From Demequina aestuarii (GTDB lineage Bacteria > Actinomycetota > Actinomycetes > Actinomycetales > Demequinaceae), in the NCBI RefSeq assembly GCF_000975095.1, contig NZ_BBRD01000002.1, forward strand, positions 62,001-126,000: a stretch of 64,000 bases of DNA, given 5' to 3'. Every line of letters begins with the position of its first letter. Position 1 is the stretch's first letter. Both the position numbers and the translations under genes were made by a program. Below, piece after piece: positions 55,480 to 64,000 of this stretch. The notes beneath the pieces were generated by a model, which made no database searches, was not told where the DNA came from, and saw only the letters and a list, made by a program, of their open reading frames with translations.

Positions 55480-55992
55480 CTAGTCCACCTCCGCGGGCTC
55501 GCCCGCCTTCACTCCAACCGGCGGGTACAGCAGGCGGAACTCTTCGCACACCACCGGCATGCCCGGCTCGTATCCTCGCGGGTTTGCGGAGTGCTCGCGC
55601 CAGTAGCATTCGTGGACCTGCCGCCAGTGCGTCAGGGACCGGTCCCCCTCACCCTCGGCCGCCGCATGGGCGGCGTCCACCTCGTGGAAGGGCACGATGC
55701 GCACGCGGGCGGTCTCGATCAGGGCGCGCGGGACGGACCGGCCATCGAGGATGATGCTCAACTCGCCCTCGACCGGGACGGGCTCGCCCGTCGCCTCATG
55801 GTCCCACAGTGCCGATGCGGTGGCCGTCTTGACGCCCTGGATCACCAGGGCGAGCAGATCATCAGCGTGTGCCGGCGTGGCGCCGAACGCCCACGCCGCG
55901 GGTTGGGGCTCGGGCAGGTGCGGCATATCTGCGAGTCGCGCAGCCCAGAATGCGGCGAGCCGGGACGGGTCGGGGTCGCTGGCGCTCGTCAT
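55480..55992 (-). CDS. ASCH domain protein
   Basis: The 170-residue protein matches the ASCH/YhfF-like fold: WAFGATPAHADDLLALVIQGVKTATASALW, with GELSIILDGRSVPRALIETARVRIVPFHEVDAAHAAAEGEGDRSL and THWRQVHECYWREH. ASCH proteins bind RNA or act on nucleosides. The segment GVKTATASALW is characteristic. It is convergent with the phosphoesterase gene and divergent from the next membrane-protein gene. Confidence 0.88.
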   Translation of the reverse strand: MTSASDPDPSRLAAFWAARLADMPHLPEPQPAAWAFGATPAHADDLLALVIQGVKTATASALWDHEATGEPVPVEGELSIILDGRSVPRALIETARVRIVPFHEVDAAHAAAEGEGDRSLTHWRQVHECYWREHSANPRGYEPGMPVVCEEFRLLYPPVGVKAGEPAEVD

Positions 55993-56052
55993 GGGATAAG
56001 GATCGCAGGCTCCCTCTTGACTCTCTGGACTTTGTGCTACAAACTACTTTGC

Positions 56053-56715
56053 ATGTCGCCACTTGCAGATCACGAAGATCACCCCGGATCGGCCGACGAG
56101 ATGGTCGCCCTCATGCGCGAGCAGCGCCGCGCCACCCGCGCCCAGCTCGACCGCCGCTTCACGATCCTGCTCGTCGTCTGGGCCCTCGCATGGTGCGTGG
56201 GGTTCTTCGCGCTGTGGAGCGCTGAGAATGTGGGCGGCAATCCCGCCTTCCGCATTCCTGAGCAGGTCGCATGGCCGCTGTTCGGCGGTCTTATGCTCGC
56301 CGGAATCGTGTGGTCGATCATGACGGGCGTGCTGGCGGGCAGGGACTTCCGTGGCAGCTCGCAGCTCGCCGGAATGCTCTACGGCTGGTCGTGGTCCGTG
56401 GCGATGACGGGTGCGGGCTTATTCACGTTCGGACTTCAGCGGGCGGGGCTGACCGGAGAGATGTCGGCGCTGCTGTACCCCGGCCTGTTCATCATCCTGG
56501 TCGGCACGCTCTATCTCACCGGCGCCGCACTCGAACGCTCGCCCGGCATGTTCGCGCTGGGCATCGTGATGATCGCCACCGTCGTCGTCGCCACCTGGGT
56601 CGGCTCCCCCACGCACTACCTGCTGTACGCCACGGTGGGGCCATCAGCGCTCGCCACCGTCGCCGTGCTGCAGGCTCGCGGAATCCTTCCGACCGTGTCC
56701 GAGGAGCTGGCGTGA
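56053..56715 (+). CDS. Membrane protein of a regulator-ABC cassette
   Basis: The 220-residue protein has a charged N-terminus (MREQRRATRAQLDRR) and about six helices (ILLVVWALAWCVGFFALW through LLYATVGPSALATVAVLQA). I recognise no family beyond similarity to small membrane proteins next to winged-helix regulators. The ATG at 56053 is preferred. Its stop overlaps the start of the regulator gene (GTGA at 56712), which overlaps the ABC genes in turn. Confidence 0.78.
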   Translation: MSPLADHEDHPGSADEMVALMREQRRATRAQLDRRFTILLVVWALAWCVGFFALWSAENVGGNPAFRIPEQVAWPLFGGLMLAGIVWSIMTGVLAGRDFRGSSQLAGMLYGWSWSVAMTGAGLFTFGLQRAGLTGEMSALLYPGLFIILVGTLYLTGAALERSPGMFALGIVMIATVVVATWVGSPTHYLLYATVGPSALATVAVLQARGILPTVSEELA

Positions 56716-57011
56716 CCGACCTCGACCCCGTCATCCACGCGCCCGCACGCCTCATGATCATGACCACGCTCGATGAGGCGCTCGGCGACCGCGACGAGGT
56801 GACCTTTCCCGGCCTGCAGAAGCTGCTGGGCATGACCGCCGGCAACCTCACCACCCACCTCGCCAAGCTCGAGGCCGCCGGCTACGTCGAGACCACCAAG
56901 GCCTTCGTCGGCCGCAAGCCCACCACCTACGTGGCGCTCACGCCCGAGGGGCGTGGCGCGTTCCGCAGATACCGCAAGCACCTGCTCCAACTCCTGGGAG
57001 GGAACTCATGA
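56712..57011 (+). CDS. Winged-helix transcriptional regulator (MarR/ArsR-like)
   Basis: The 99-residue DNA-binding protein is essentially one winged helix: VIHAPARLMIMTTLDEALG, FPGLQKLLGMTAGNLTTHLAKLEAAGYVETTKAFVGRKPTTYVALTPEG. It probably controls the surrounding membrane-protein/ABC cassette. The start is GTG, coupled to the upstream stop. It overlaps the ATPase start (ATGA). Confidence 0.92.
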   Translation: MTDLDPVIHAPARLMIMTTLDEALGDRDEVTFPGLQKLLGMTAGNLTTHLAKLEAAGYVETTKAFVGRKPTTYVALTPEGRGAFRRYRKHLLQLLGGNS

Positions 57012-57889
57012 CGGCTCTGATGAGCACCCGCCGCCTCACCAAGACGTTCGGCGACGTCACCGCGCTTGCCGAGGTTGACCTCGACATCCATGCAGGCGAA
57101 TGCGTCGGGCTGCTCGGCCCCAATGGCGCGGGCAAGACCACCCTGCTGACCATGGCTCAGGGGCTGCGCAGACCGACGTCGGGACACGTGCGGCTCTTCG
57201 GCGGCGACCCACTCGACGCTGCGTCGCGGACCGCCCTCGGCTCCACCCCGCAGGCCACGGCCCTGCCCGAGGCACTGCGGGTCGGCGAGGTGCTCGACTT
57301 CATCGCCGCCCACTACCCCACCCCAGCACCGCGAGACAGCATCGTGGAGGAGTTCGACCTCGGGCCGCTCGTCTCGAAGCAGTGCGGTTCGCTCTCGGGC
57401 GGCCAGCAGCGTCGCGTCGCCGTCGCGCTTGCCTTCGTCGGCAACCCCGACCTGGTGCTGCTCGACGAGCCCACGACCGGACTCGACGTGAACGCTCGAC
57501 GGACGCTCTGGGACGCCGTTCGGGCGCGACATGCGGCCGGGTGCGCCGTCGTCGTCACGAGCCATCACCTCGAAGAGATCGAGCAGCTCGCCCGCCGAGT
57601 GGTCGTCATCGACCATGGCCGCGTGCGCGCCGACGACACCCTCGCGACGATCGTATCCAGCGTCGCTCGCCGGCGCGTGACGCTCACTGGAGTCGCGCCC
57701 GGCCAGGTTCGCAGTCTCGCCCCCGACGCGGCTGTCACGTCCGACGACGGCGTCGTCGAGGCGGTCGTCGAGGACGCCGACTCCCTCGTCAGAAGCCTCG
57801 TCGCAGCGAACCTTCCCTTCAGCAATCTCGAGGTCCGCGGCGCGACCCTCGAAGAAGCATTTCTCACCCTCACCACGGAGGCCGCATGA
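57008..57889 (+). CDS. ABC transporter ATP-binding protein, ABC-2 export type
   Basis: The 293-residue ATPase has Walker A GPNGAGKTTLLTMAQG, signature LSGGQQRRVAVALAF, Walker B LVLLDEPTTGLD and switch His in VVTSHHLEEIE. The C-terminal extension of about 80 residues (RRVTLTGVAPGQVRSLAPDAAV to LEEAFLTLT) is typical of drug or lipid exporters of the DrrA/CcmA group. It overlaps its regulator and its permease (ATGA at 57886). Confidence 0.94.
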   Translation: MTALMSTRRLTKTFGDVTALAEVDLDIHAGECVGLLGPNGAGKTTLLTMAQGLRRPTSGHVRLFGGDPLDAASRTALGSTPQATALPEALRVGEVLDFIAAHYPTPAPRDSIVEEFDLGPLVSKQCGSLSGGQQRRVAVALAFVGNPDLVLLDEPTTGLDVNARRTLWDAVRARHAAGCAVVVTSHHLEEIEQLARRVVVIDHGRVRADDTLATIVSSVARRRVTLTGVAPGQVRSLAPDAAVTSDDGVVEAVVEDADSLVRSLVAANLPFSNLEVRGATLEEAFLTLTTEAA

Positions 57890-58641
57890 TGTCCACCGCT
57901 CAGCTCGCTCTGGTCCACACCCGCTACAACCTGCTCGAGACCGCCCGAGTGCCGATCGCGGTCATAGGGTCGCTGGTGTTCCCCACCCTCGCCTTCTGCC
58001 TCTTCGTCCTTCCCCAGGGCGTGGTCACTCAGGACCCGGAGGCGGCGACAGCCGCAGTGGCATCCATGACGGTCTTCGCCTTCATGTCCGCAGGGCTGTT
58101 CGCCATCGGCATCGATCTAGCCGAGCAGCGCGCCAAGCCCTGGGTTCCCTACATGCGTACGCTTCCCGGCAAGCCCAGCGTTCGCATCGGCGGCCTGATC
58201 CTGGCTACGCTCGTGATCGCGTGCCTGGCCATGGTGCCGCTGCTGGTGGTAGGCGCGCTGTTCACAAGCGCCGACCCGGCGTTCTCGGACCTACTCGCGG
58301 CCGTCGGTCTCGTCGTCGTGACGTCAGTTCCGCCCATGCTCATCGGCGTGATCATCGGGACCGCATCGGGACCGAAGGCGGCGATCGCCATCACCCAGGT
58401 CGCAATGTTCCTGCTCGCGTTCGGCGGAGGCCTGTTCCTCCCCCCACCACTCTTCGCGCCCTGGCTGGATGCCGCGTCCTCCGTGCTACCCATCCGCCAG
58501 GCCCGAGAGATCGTGGTGGGTGCCGCGAATGGCCAAGGCGTGCCGCTCTGGGCGGTGCTGGGAATCGTCGCGTGGACGGCCGCACTCGGGGCGCTGGCGG
58601 TCTGGCTGCACCGCCGCGACGAGGGGCGCCGCTACCGCTAA
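57886..58641 (+). CDS. ABC-2 type transporter permease
   Basis: The 251-residue protein has six helices starting near VPIAVIGSLVFPTLAFCLFVLPQG and is a DrrB/NatB-like ABC-2 permease. VPPMLIGVIIGTASGPKAAIAITQVAMFLLAFGGGLFLPP carries the conserved late helices. A second ATG at 57889 is possible. It is the last gene of the cassette. It ends 14 nt before the convergent uridine-kinase-like gene. Confidence 0.92.
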   Translation: MMSTAQLALVHTRYNLLETARVPIAVIGSLVFPTLAFCLFVLPQGVVTQDPEAATAAVASMTVFAFMSAGLFAIGIDLAEQRAKPWVPYMRTLPGKPSVRIGGLILATLVIACLAMVPLLVVGALFTSADPAFSDLLAAVGLVVVTSVPPMLIGVIIGTASGPKAAIAITQVAMFLLAFGGGLFLPPPLFAPWLDAASSVLPIRQAREIVVGAANGQGVPLWAVLGIVAWTAALGALAVWLHRRDEGRRYR

Positions 58642-58655
58642 TTCGGCGGCTGCGG

Positions 58656-59336
58656 TCAGACCACCGGGACGCTTCCGAGCGACGGACCGGAAAGAACTCG
58701 GGGCCGCTTGGGGTCCGCGTTGTCGACCACCACGAGCGCCTTCTGTCGGGGCGCCACCTCGCGGCGGTAGATCAGCTGGCCGTCGAAGTAGCGGCGCTGC
58801 AACGGATCGTCCGGATCGTCCTCCAGCCCGTCGCGGGCGACCATGCGCGTGAACCGCACGGAGTAGGGGGCCTCGACCCACACGACGGCGTTCCACCACG
58901 CGGCCAGCGCGGGGTGCTGCATGAAGAGGCCGTCGGCGAGGAGCGTCACCTGGTCTCCCACCCCCACTGAGCGGGTGTCGGGCAGCAGCTCATCGGACTC
59001 CAGGTCGTGATGGCGCAGGGTGACCACGCGATCCCCGCCAGGGCCGAGCGGCTTCAACACCTTCTCGATGAACGCCTCGTGGTCGAACGAGTCCTCCCAG
59101 AATCCGCGCGGGCTCGTCCGTCCCTGGCGATACCGGTGGTCGCGCGGGTGATGAAAGTCGTCCATGCTCACTTCGACCACATCGCGGCCGCGGCAGCGGA
59201 GCTCGGCTCCGAGCTCTTTGCGCAGCGTGGTCTTGCCGGAGGCATCGGGCCCGTCGATCGCGATCAGCACCGGCGCGCCCTCGGAACGAGGGAGCGAATC
59301 GGCGACGGTGCCGATGACCTTCTGGCGGCGATCCAT
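58656..59336 (-). CDS. Uridine kinase-like P-loop protein
   Basis: The 226-residue protein has Walker A AIDGPDASGKTTLRKELG, the motif VVEVSMDDFHHPRDHRYRQGRTSPRGFWEDSFDHEAF and the late LLADGLFMQHPAL, matching uridine kinase/phosphoribulokinase family enzymes. The substrate may be uridine or another nucleoside. I chose the ATG at 59336 (MDRRQKVIGTVAD). It is 2 nt after purQ on the same strand, so it belongs to the purSQ operon. Confidence 0.85.
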   Translation of the reverse strand: MDRRQKVIGTVADSLPRSEGAPVLIAIDGPDASGKTTLRKELGAELRCRGRDVVEVSMDDFHHPRDHRYRQGRTSPRGFWEDSFDHEAFIEKVLKPLGPGGDRVVTLRHHDLESDELLPDTRSVGVGDQVTLLADGLFMQHPALAAWWNAVVWVEAPYSVRFTRMVARDGLEDDPDDPLQRRYFDGQLIYRREVAPRQKALVVVDNADPKRPRVLSGPSLGSVPVV

Positions 59337-59338
59337 GG

Positions 59339-60040
59339 CTACCCGGTGGTGACCAGTTCCCGGATCGCGGAGGTGAAGAACGCGAGCCCGTCGGTGCCGC
59401 GCCGGCCGTTCAGGCGAGAATCGGGGCCGAACCCGGGCTCCACGGCGTGCTCGGGGTGAGGCATGAGCCCCACGACGTTGCCACGCCCATTCGTGATGCC
59501 GGCGATGTCCCGGCGGGAGCCGTTGGGGTTCCACCCCACGTACCGGAACGTCACGAGCCCCTCACCCTCGAGCTCGTCGAGAGTACGCTCGTCGGCCACG
59601 TACTGGCCGTCCTGGTTCTTGAGCGGAATGGTGATCTCCTGGCCCGCCTCGTAGTCGCCGGTCCAGGCGGTCGAGGCGTTCTCCACGCGCAGCACCTGAT
59701 CGCGGCAGACGAAGTGCAGGTGCTCGTTCTTGATCATCGAGCCGGGCAGCAGGTGCACCTCGGTGAGGACCTGGAAGCCGTTGCAGATTCCGAGCACCGG
59801 CATGCCGCCGCGGGCCGCGTCGACCACGCGTTCCATGATGGGCGAGAACCGTGAGATCGCCCCGGCACGCAGGTAGTCGCCGTAGCTGAAGCCGCCCGGA
59901 AGCACCACGGCGTCGACGCCCTGCAGGTCCGCATCCGTGTGGAAGAGGTTGACGGCCTCGCCGTCGGCGAGGCGCACGGCGCGCGCGGCGTCGCGGTCAT
60001 CGAGGGAACCCGGGAAGGTGACGACACCGATGCGGGCCAT
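59339..60040 (-). CDS. purQ: Phosphoribosylformylglycinamidine synthase, glutaminase subunit
   Basis: PurQ supplies ammonia from glutamine to PurL. The 233-residue class I amidotransferase has the oxyanion and nucleophile elbow [13 protein letters not shown] and the catalytic His in PHPEHAVEP. The start overlaps the purS stop (TGATG). Its partner purL lies about 50 kb away in this window. Confidence 0.98.
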   Translation of the reverse strand: MARIGVVTFPGSLDDRDAARAVRLADGEAVNLFHTDADLQGVDAVVLPGGFSYGDYLRAGAISRFSPIMERVVDAARGGMPVLGICNGFQVLTEVHLLPGSMIKNEHLHFVCRDQVLRVENASTAWTGDYEAGQEITIPLKNQDGQYVADERTLDELEGEGLVTFRYVGWNPNGSRRDIAGITNGRGNVVGLMPHPEHAVEPGFGPDSRLNGRRGTDGLAFFTSAIRELVTTG

Positions 60041-60288
60041 CAGTCGACGACCTCCACGGCCACCACGTCTTCGATCACGGGGTTGCTGAGCATCGTCGCG
60101 GCCGCGTCACGGGCCTGCGTGAGGACCTCGTCCGTGACGTCACCCTCGACCTGGAGCTCGAATCGCTTCCCCTGGCGCACCGACGCGAATCCCTCGAAGC
60201 CGAGGCGCGGCAGCGCGGCGCCGACGGCCTTGCCCTGAGGGTCGAGGATCTCGGGCTTGGGCATCACGTGAACGACGATCGTGGGCAT
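60040..60288 (-). CDS. purS: Phosphoribosylformylglycinamidine synthase subunit PurS
   Basis: This 82-residue protein ([42 protein letters not shown]) is the small structural subunit that bridges PurQ and PurL. The length and pattern are normal. It is the first gene of purS-purQ-uridine-kinase-like. A short hairpin (GGCCG-TGCG-CGGCC) lies at 60307-60320 just upstream. Confidence 0.97.
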   Translation of the reverse strand: MPTIVVHVMPKPEILDPQGKAVGAALPRLGFEGFASVRQGKRFELQVEGDVTDEVLTQARDAAATMLSNPVIEDVVAVEVVD

Positions 60289-60361
60289 AGAGGCATCCTA
60301 ACGGGCGGCCGTGCGCGGCCACACCTGGTGAGCGGGCATCCCCGCACGGTCAGCCAGCGAG

Positions 60362-60811
60362 TTACGCTGCCGCGCCTTCGAGCGACCCCGTGAACTCCTC
60401 GCCGGTGCCACCGACCACCAGGCATGCGATCTGACGATCACCGAGGTCCCACGAGGCGGACGTGGGCGAAATAGCCGAGAAGTAGTACTCCGACTCCTCG
60501 TAGGCCACGCCGATGAAGCCCTCGAACTCCTCGTAGCAGGCGTCGTCGGCCTGGGTGACGATGTCGGCAGAGAACTCCTCGTCGGTCACGTTCTCCGTGT
60601 GGTACACCTCTCCGAAGTGCGGCTCTGCGCAGTCGATCACGGGCAGTTCGCCGACCTCCTGGTTGCCCTCGTCTGCGACGGACGGGTCGGAGATGCACTC
60701 TCCCACCGACAGCTGGAGCTCCTCGACGGTCGCGCCGCCCAGGAGAGAACAGCCCGACAGGGCCGAGACGGCGAGCGCCATGATGGCGATGGGCGCGAAC
60801 GAGACACGCAT
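60362..60811 (-). CDS. Septum-formation-domain-like lipoprotein
   Basis: The 149-residue protein begins MRVSFAPIAIMALAVSALSGC with a lipobox. The mature part has LQLSVGECIS, VIDCAEPHFGEVYHTENV, DDACYEEFEGFIGVAYEESEYYFSAISP and ASWDLGDRQIACLVV, the pattern of the actinobacterial septum-formation domain with paired Cys. It is probably exported and lipid-anchored. Function unknown. Confidence 0.82.
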   Translation of the reverse strand: MRVSFAPIAIMALAVSALSGCSLLGGATVEELQLSVGECISDPSVADEGNQEVGELPVIDCAEPHFGEVYHTENVTDEEFSADIVTQADDACYEEFEGFIGVAYEESEYYFSAISPTSASWDLGDRQIACLVVGGTGEEFTGSLEGAAA

Positions 60812-60868
60812 GTGGATCCCCTCGAGAACGTTTCGATCAGCGGCGCGATCGTAGCATTACCAGGCGTG

Positions 60869-61333
60869 TCAGCACACCCACCAGTACTCGAGCCGGTCCA
60901 GTGTCAGCCACGTCTCGAGGTCGTCACTGTCAGCGCTCCAGTGCGCGAAGCCGCCCTCGTAGATGGTCAGCGTGCCGGTGTCGTCGCCCGGCCCCGGCTC
61001 CACCACTGCCCCGACCGCCACCGACGGCACGACGGCCGATGCGCGGGCGAAGCCGAGCGGCGCGGTCGCCATCGCTCGCGGCTCGCGGGGGAAGTCGTCG
61101 AGGTTGGACGGGGTGAAGGGATGCCACTGGTCACCCTCGAACGTGAGCACCTCGTTGCCGCATGCGGGGTAGTACTCGACGTCCGCCACCGTCTCGATCC
61201 ACTCGCCCGGCACCCCGAGGTCGAGCTCACTGTCCCACTCCACGGGCCCCACGTTGCCACCGCCGCTCGCGCACCCACCCACCACCAGTGCTGCCGTGAC
61301 GGACAGGGTCGCCCACGCGCGCATCGTCCTCAT
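60869..61333 (-). CDS. Small lipoprotein of unknown function
   Basis: The 154-residue protein has a lipoprotein signal (MRTMRAWATLSVTAALVVGGC) and a mature domain with ADVEYYPACGNEVLTFEGDQWHPF and a C-terminal RLEYWWVC. I recognise no family. Start ATG is 61333; ATG at 61324 (MRAWATL) is an alternative. The 10-mer copy at 61034-61043 reads Arg-Ala-Ser-Ala in this gene. Confidence 0.75.
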   Translation of the reverse strand: MRTMRAWATLSVTAALVVGGCASGGGNVGPVEWDSELDLGVPGEWIETVADVEYYPACGNEVLTFEGDQWHPFTPSNLDDFPREPRAMATAPLGFARASAVVPSVAVGAVVEPGPGDDTGTLTIYEGGFAHWSADSDDLETWLTLDRLEYWWVC

Positions 61334-61429
61334 GCAGTCAGGACGCCCGGCAGCATGAAACCGTTGGGGCGCCGACTACGCTGGCATGCGCGTGCCTGAC
61401 GCTGGCACGCCTCACGAAGGGGGCGCACT

Positions 61430-62146
61430 GTGCTGGAGCTCGCGCTTGACGCACCCGAACTGCTCGACTCGGCTCTTGAGACTCTCCGCACCGTCTTCGA
61501 GTACATCGGCACGGTGGCCTTCGCCATCTCGGGCGCGGTGGCCGCAGGACGCAAACGCATGGACCTCGTGGGCGCCGTCGTACTCGCGTGCATGGTCGCC
61601 GTGGGAGGCGGGACGCTCCGCGACGTCCTGCTCGACGTGCCCGTCTTCTGGATGGAGAGCCCCAGCTTCCTGCTCGTCGGCGCCGGGACGGGCCTCGCAG
61701 TCGCACTGCTCGCGCGATGGCACCCGCCCGACCGCCTGGGCCGGTACCGCATCGTTCAGATCTCCGACGCCGCGGGCCTCGCGGTGTTCGTCGTCGTCGG
61801 CACGGGAGTCGCGATCGACGCGGGCGCGAGCACCGTGACGGCCGCCGTCATGGGCATCCTCACGGGCGTGGGTGGCGGCATCATTCGCGACATGCTCGCG
61901 AACGACGTGCCGGACGTGCTGCGCAACGGCCAGTTCTACGCCACGGCGGCGTTGGCCGGGGCGACCGTCTACGCGCTGCTGATCGAGCTCGATGTCACGC
62001 GACTGGTGGTGATCTGGGTCCCCATCGTCGTGGTCCTGGCCGTCAGGCTGGCGTCACTCAAGTTCGGCTGGGGCGTGCCCACGATCGGGGGCAAACCGGT
62101 GGATCTCACCGCCCATGACGACGAGGACGCCGACGCCCGGCGCTAG
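61430..62146 (+). CDS. TRIC/YadS-type (UPF0126) membrane channel protein
   Basis: The 238-residue protein has two repeated halves, each with a Gly-rich signature: GTVAFAISGAVAAGRKRMDLVGAVVLACMVAVGGGTLRDVLLD and AVMGILTGVGGGIIRDMLANDVPDVL. About seven helices are expected. The family comprises the trimeric intracellular cation-type channels and YadS (glycine transport has also been proposed). The start is GTG at 61430. It is convergent with purC, 13 nt away. Confidence 0.92.
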   Translation: MLELALDAPELLDSALETLRTVFEYIGTVAFAISGAVAAGRKRMDLVGAVVLACMVAVGGGTLRDVLLDVPVFWMESPSFLLVGAGTGLAVALLARWHPPDRLGRYRIVQISDAAGLAVFVVVGTGVAIDAGASTVTAAVMGILTGVGGGIIRDMLANDVPDVLRNGQFYATAALAGATVYALLIELDVTRLVVIWVPIVVVLAVRLASLKFGWGVPTIGGKPVDLTAHDDEDADARR

Positions 62147-62159
62147 TGCACTCGGCCTC

Positions 62160-63056
62160 CTAGGACGTGGCGAGGCGGTCGTAGGCCTCGAGGTACCGCT
62201 GGCGCGTGCGCTCGACGACATGGTCGGGCAGCGCGGGCGGCGGGGTGTTGCTCCCCTTGTCCCACCCGGACTCAGGCGACGTGAGCCAGTCGCGCACGAA
62301 CTGCTTGTCGAAGCTGGGCTGCGCTCGGCCCGGCTCCCAGGTGTCCGCGGGCCAGAAGCGACTCGAGTCGGGGGTGAGCACCTCGTCGCCGAGCACGACC
62401 CTGCCGTCCGCGTCCCGGCCGAACTCCACCTTGGTGTCCGCGAGGATGATGCCCTTCGCCGCCGCGATCTCGTGGGCGCGGGTGTAGATCGCGAGGGTCA
62501 GGTCACGCAGCTTCTCCGCGTCGTCGCGGCCGATGCTCGCGATCACGGTCTCGAAGCTCACGTTCTCGTCATGCTCCCCCACCTGGGCCTTGGTGGCCGG
62601 CGTGAAGATCGGCGCCGGCAGGCGCGAGCCGTCCACGAGCCCCTCGGGCAACGCGATGCCGCACACGGTGCCGCTCTCGCGGTACTCGGCGAGGCCGGAC
62701 CCGGTGAGGTACCCCCGAGCGACGCACTCCACGGGGAACATGTCGAGCCGTCGGCACACCATCGCGCGTCCCTCCACCTCGTCCGGCACCGGGGCCTCGA
62801 CGGTGTGGTCGGGCACGATGTCGCCCATCTGGTCGAACCACCACAGGCTCAGCGACGTCAGCACACCGCCCTTGCCGGGGATCTCAGTGGGCAGCACCCA
62901 GTCGTAGGCGCTGATGCGGTCACTCGCCACCACCAGCACCACGTCACCGCGCGGGTGCGGCTCGACGGGCTCGTAGAGGTCGCGCACCTTTCCCGAGTAG
63001 ACGTGACGCCAGCCCGCGAGCTCCGGAGCGGTCGGCGGCACCACGTGGCCGGGCAT
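62160..63056 (-). CDS. purC: Phosphoribosylaminoimidazole-succinocarboxamide synthase
   Basis: PurC adds aspartate to CAIR. The 298-residue protein has [56 protein letters not shown] and the late [16 protein letters not shown] at 63056 starts [16 protein letters not shown] and overlaps the purD stop (TGATG). Length is normal. Confidence 0.97.
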   Translation of the reverse strand: MPGHVVPPTAPELAGWRHVYSGKVRDLYEPVEPHPRGDVVLVVASDRISAYDWVLPTEIPGKGGVLTSLSLWWFDQMGDIVPDHTVEAPVPDEVEGRAMVCRRLDMFPVECVARGYLTGSGLAEYRESGTVCGIALPEGLVDGSRLPAPIFTPATKAQVGEHDENVSFETVIASIGRDDAEKLRDLTLAIYTRAHEIAAAKGIILADTKVEFGRDADGRVVLGDEVLTPDSSRFWPADTWEPGRAQPSFDKQFVRDWLTSPESGWDKGSNTPPPALPDHVVERTRQRYLEAYDRLATS

Positions 63057-64000
63057 CAGGCGCCGGCCGCTTCGCCGACGGAGGCCGCGAGCGCGATGTC
63101 CGTGCGGTGGTGCGAGCCGGGAAGGCCGATGCGGTCGAGGGCGCCGTAGGCCGTCGCCCTGGCATCGGCGAGCGTGGCGCCCGTCCCCACGACGGAGAGC
63201 ACACGGCCGCCCGAGGCGACCAGCGCACCGTTGTCGTCCCACGACGTGCCCGCGTGAAGCACGTGGGCACCGTCGACGTCATCGGCAGCCTCCGCGCCGG
63301 TGATGGGGTCGCCGCTGCGGACCTGCTCGGGGTAGCCGTGCGCGGCGAGCACCACCGTCACAGCGGCCTCGTCGCGCCACTCGAGCGGGGGGAGCTCGGC
63401 GAGCCGTCCCTCGGCGGCCGCGAGCAGCACCCCGCCGAGTGGGGTCGCGAGCCGCGCGAGCACGGACTGGGTCTCCGGGTCGCCGAACCTGGCGTTGAAC
63501 TCGACCACCCGCATGCCGGCTGAGGTCATGGCGAGGCCGCAGTACAACACTCCCTGGAACGGGGTGCCACGGCGGGCCATCTCGTCGACGGTGGGCTGAG
63601 CGACGGTGCGGACCACGTCGTCGACCAGTCCCGGAGGGGCCCACGGCAGGGGTGAATACGCGCCCATGCCGCCGGTGTTGAGGCCCTCGTCGCCGTTGTA
63701 CGCGCGCTTGAAGTCCTGAGCGGGCTGCAGCGGCACCACCGTGGAGCCGTCGCACAGGCAGAAGAGCGACACCTCGGGGCCATCGAGGAAGTCCTCGACC
63801 ACGATCACGCCGCCCGCATCCAGGATCGCAGCGCCGTGCGCGGTGGCGGCGGTCAGATCCTCGGTGACCACGACACCCTTGCCCGCCGCCAGGCCGTCAT
63901 CCTTGACCACGTAGGGGGCGCCGAAGTCTCCCAGCGCCGCGGCGAGCTCGGCGCTCGTGCGGCACACGCGCGGCTCCGCTGTGGGGACGTGCGCGGCGGC
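63056..64000 (-). CDS. purD: Phosphoribosylamine-glycine ligase, N-terminus beyond window
   Basis: PurD joins phosphoribosylamine with glycine. The visible C-terminal 314 codons contain the ATP-grasp region [51 protein letters not shown] and [14 protein letters not shown], followed by [17 protein letters not shown]. The gene runs off the right edge. It is first in purD-purC, with the purC ATG overlapping its stop. Confidence 0.97.
   Translation of the reverse strand, partial: AAAHVPTAEPRVCRTSAELAAALGDFGAPYVVKDDGLAAGKGVVVTEDLTAATAHGAAILDAGGVIVVEDFLDGPEVSLFCLCDGSTVVPLQPAQDFKRAYNGDEGLNTGGMGAYSPLPWAPPGLVDDVVRTVAQPTVDEMARRGTPFQGVLYCGLAMTSAGMRVVEFNARFGDPETQSVLARLATPLGGVLLAAAEGRLAELPPLEWRDEAAVTVVLAAHGYPEQVRSGDPITGAEAADDVDGAHVLHAGTSWDDNGALVASGGRVLSVVGTGATLADARATAYGALDRIGLPGSHHRTDIALAASVGEAAGA

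Overview
This is a 64 kb stretch of high-GC chromosome (I estimate about 69 % GC). GTG starts are frequent, stop and start codons commonly overlap (ATGA, GTGA, TGATG), one surface protein ends in a sortase-type signal, and ChvE/Mms and MalF/MalG-type sugar importers are present. Together these point to a free-living, saccharolytic actinobacterium, most likely in the Micrococcales (a Cellulomonas- or Demequina-like genus). The genus is inference. I see no rRNA, tRNA, CRISPR array, insertion sequence or prophage. No stretch longer than about 300 bases lacks a gene; the longest is the 292 nt divergent region at 40507-40798.

Layout. Purine biosynthesis genes frame the window on the minus strand: purM (cut by the left edge), purF and purL at 0-9 kb, then purQ, purS, purC and purD (cut by the right edge) at 59-64 kb. 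About 50 kb of other genes lie between purQ and purL. From 2.6 to 6.1 kb is a MalFG-type sugar importer. From 9.9 to 11.9 kb is a histidine kinase / phosphoribosyltransferase / response regulator operon. From 12.7 to 19.5 kb one MacB-type ATPase is followed by three large FtsX-like permeases.

From 20.2 to 27.0 kb is a complete catabolic unit: a LacI-family regulator, three near-identical operators, a sugar-binding lipoprotein, two permeases and a GH31 alpha-xylosidase very close to YicI. It probably imports and cleaves xyloglucan-derived alpha-xylosides. A sortase-anchored protein with four lamin-tail domains follows, then metZ, a PrsW-like membrane protein and a GH36 alpha-galactosidase. The 36-43 kb region holds a ChvE-MmsB-MmsA monosaccharide importer divergent from a ROK repressor with an orphan ABC ATPase. 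From 42.8 to 49.4 kb are a copper ATPase and its chaperone behind a CueR-type promoter, then pntBA, then a MerR regulator, with a small dispersed repeat on both sides of pntAB. The remainder is a racemase, a GNAT/P-loop fusion, a dGTPase-like protein, small membrane proteins, a luciferase-like monooxygenase, a small regulator-ABC exporter cassette, lipoproteins and a TRIC/YadS-type channel.

The most unusual signal is not a gene. The 10-mer GGCCGATGCG (or its complement CGCATCGGCC) occurs 34 times by hand count, against roughly 0.6 expected from base composition. It is balanced between strands, enriched between genes and in protein linkers and termini, and once forms a perfect inverted pair. 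It behaves like the DNA uptake sequences or highly iterated motifs of other bacteria. A nested 84 nt inverted-repeat structure upstream of purL is the second feature I cannot assign.
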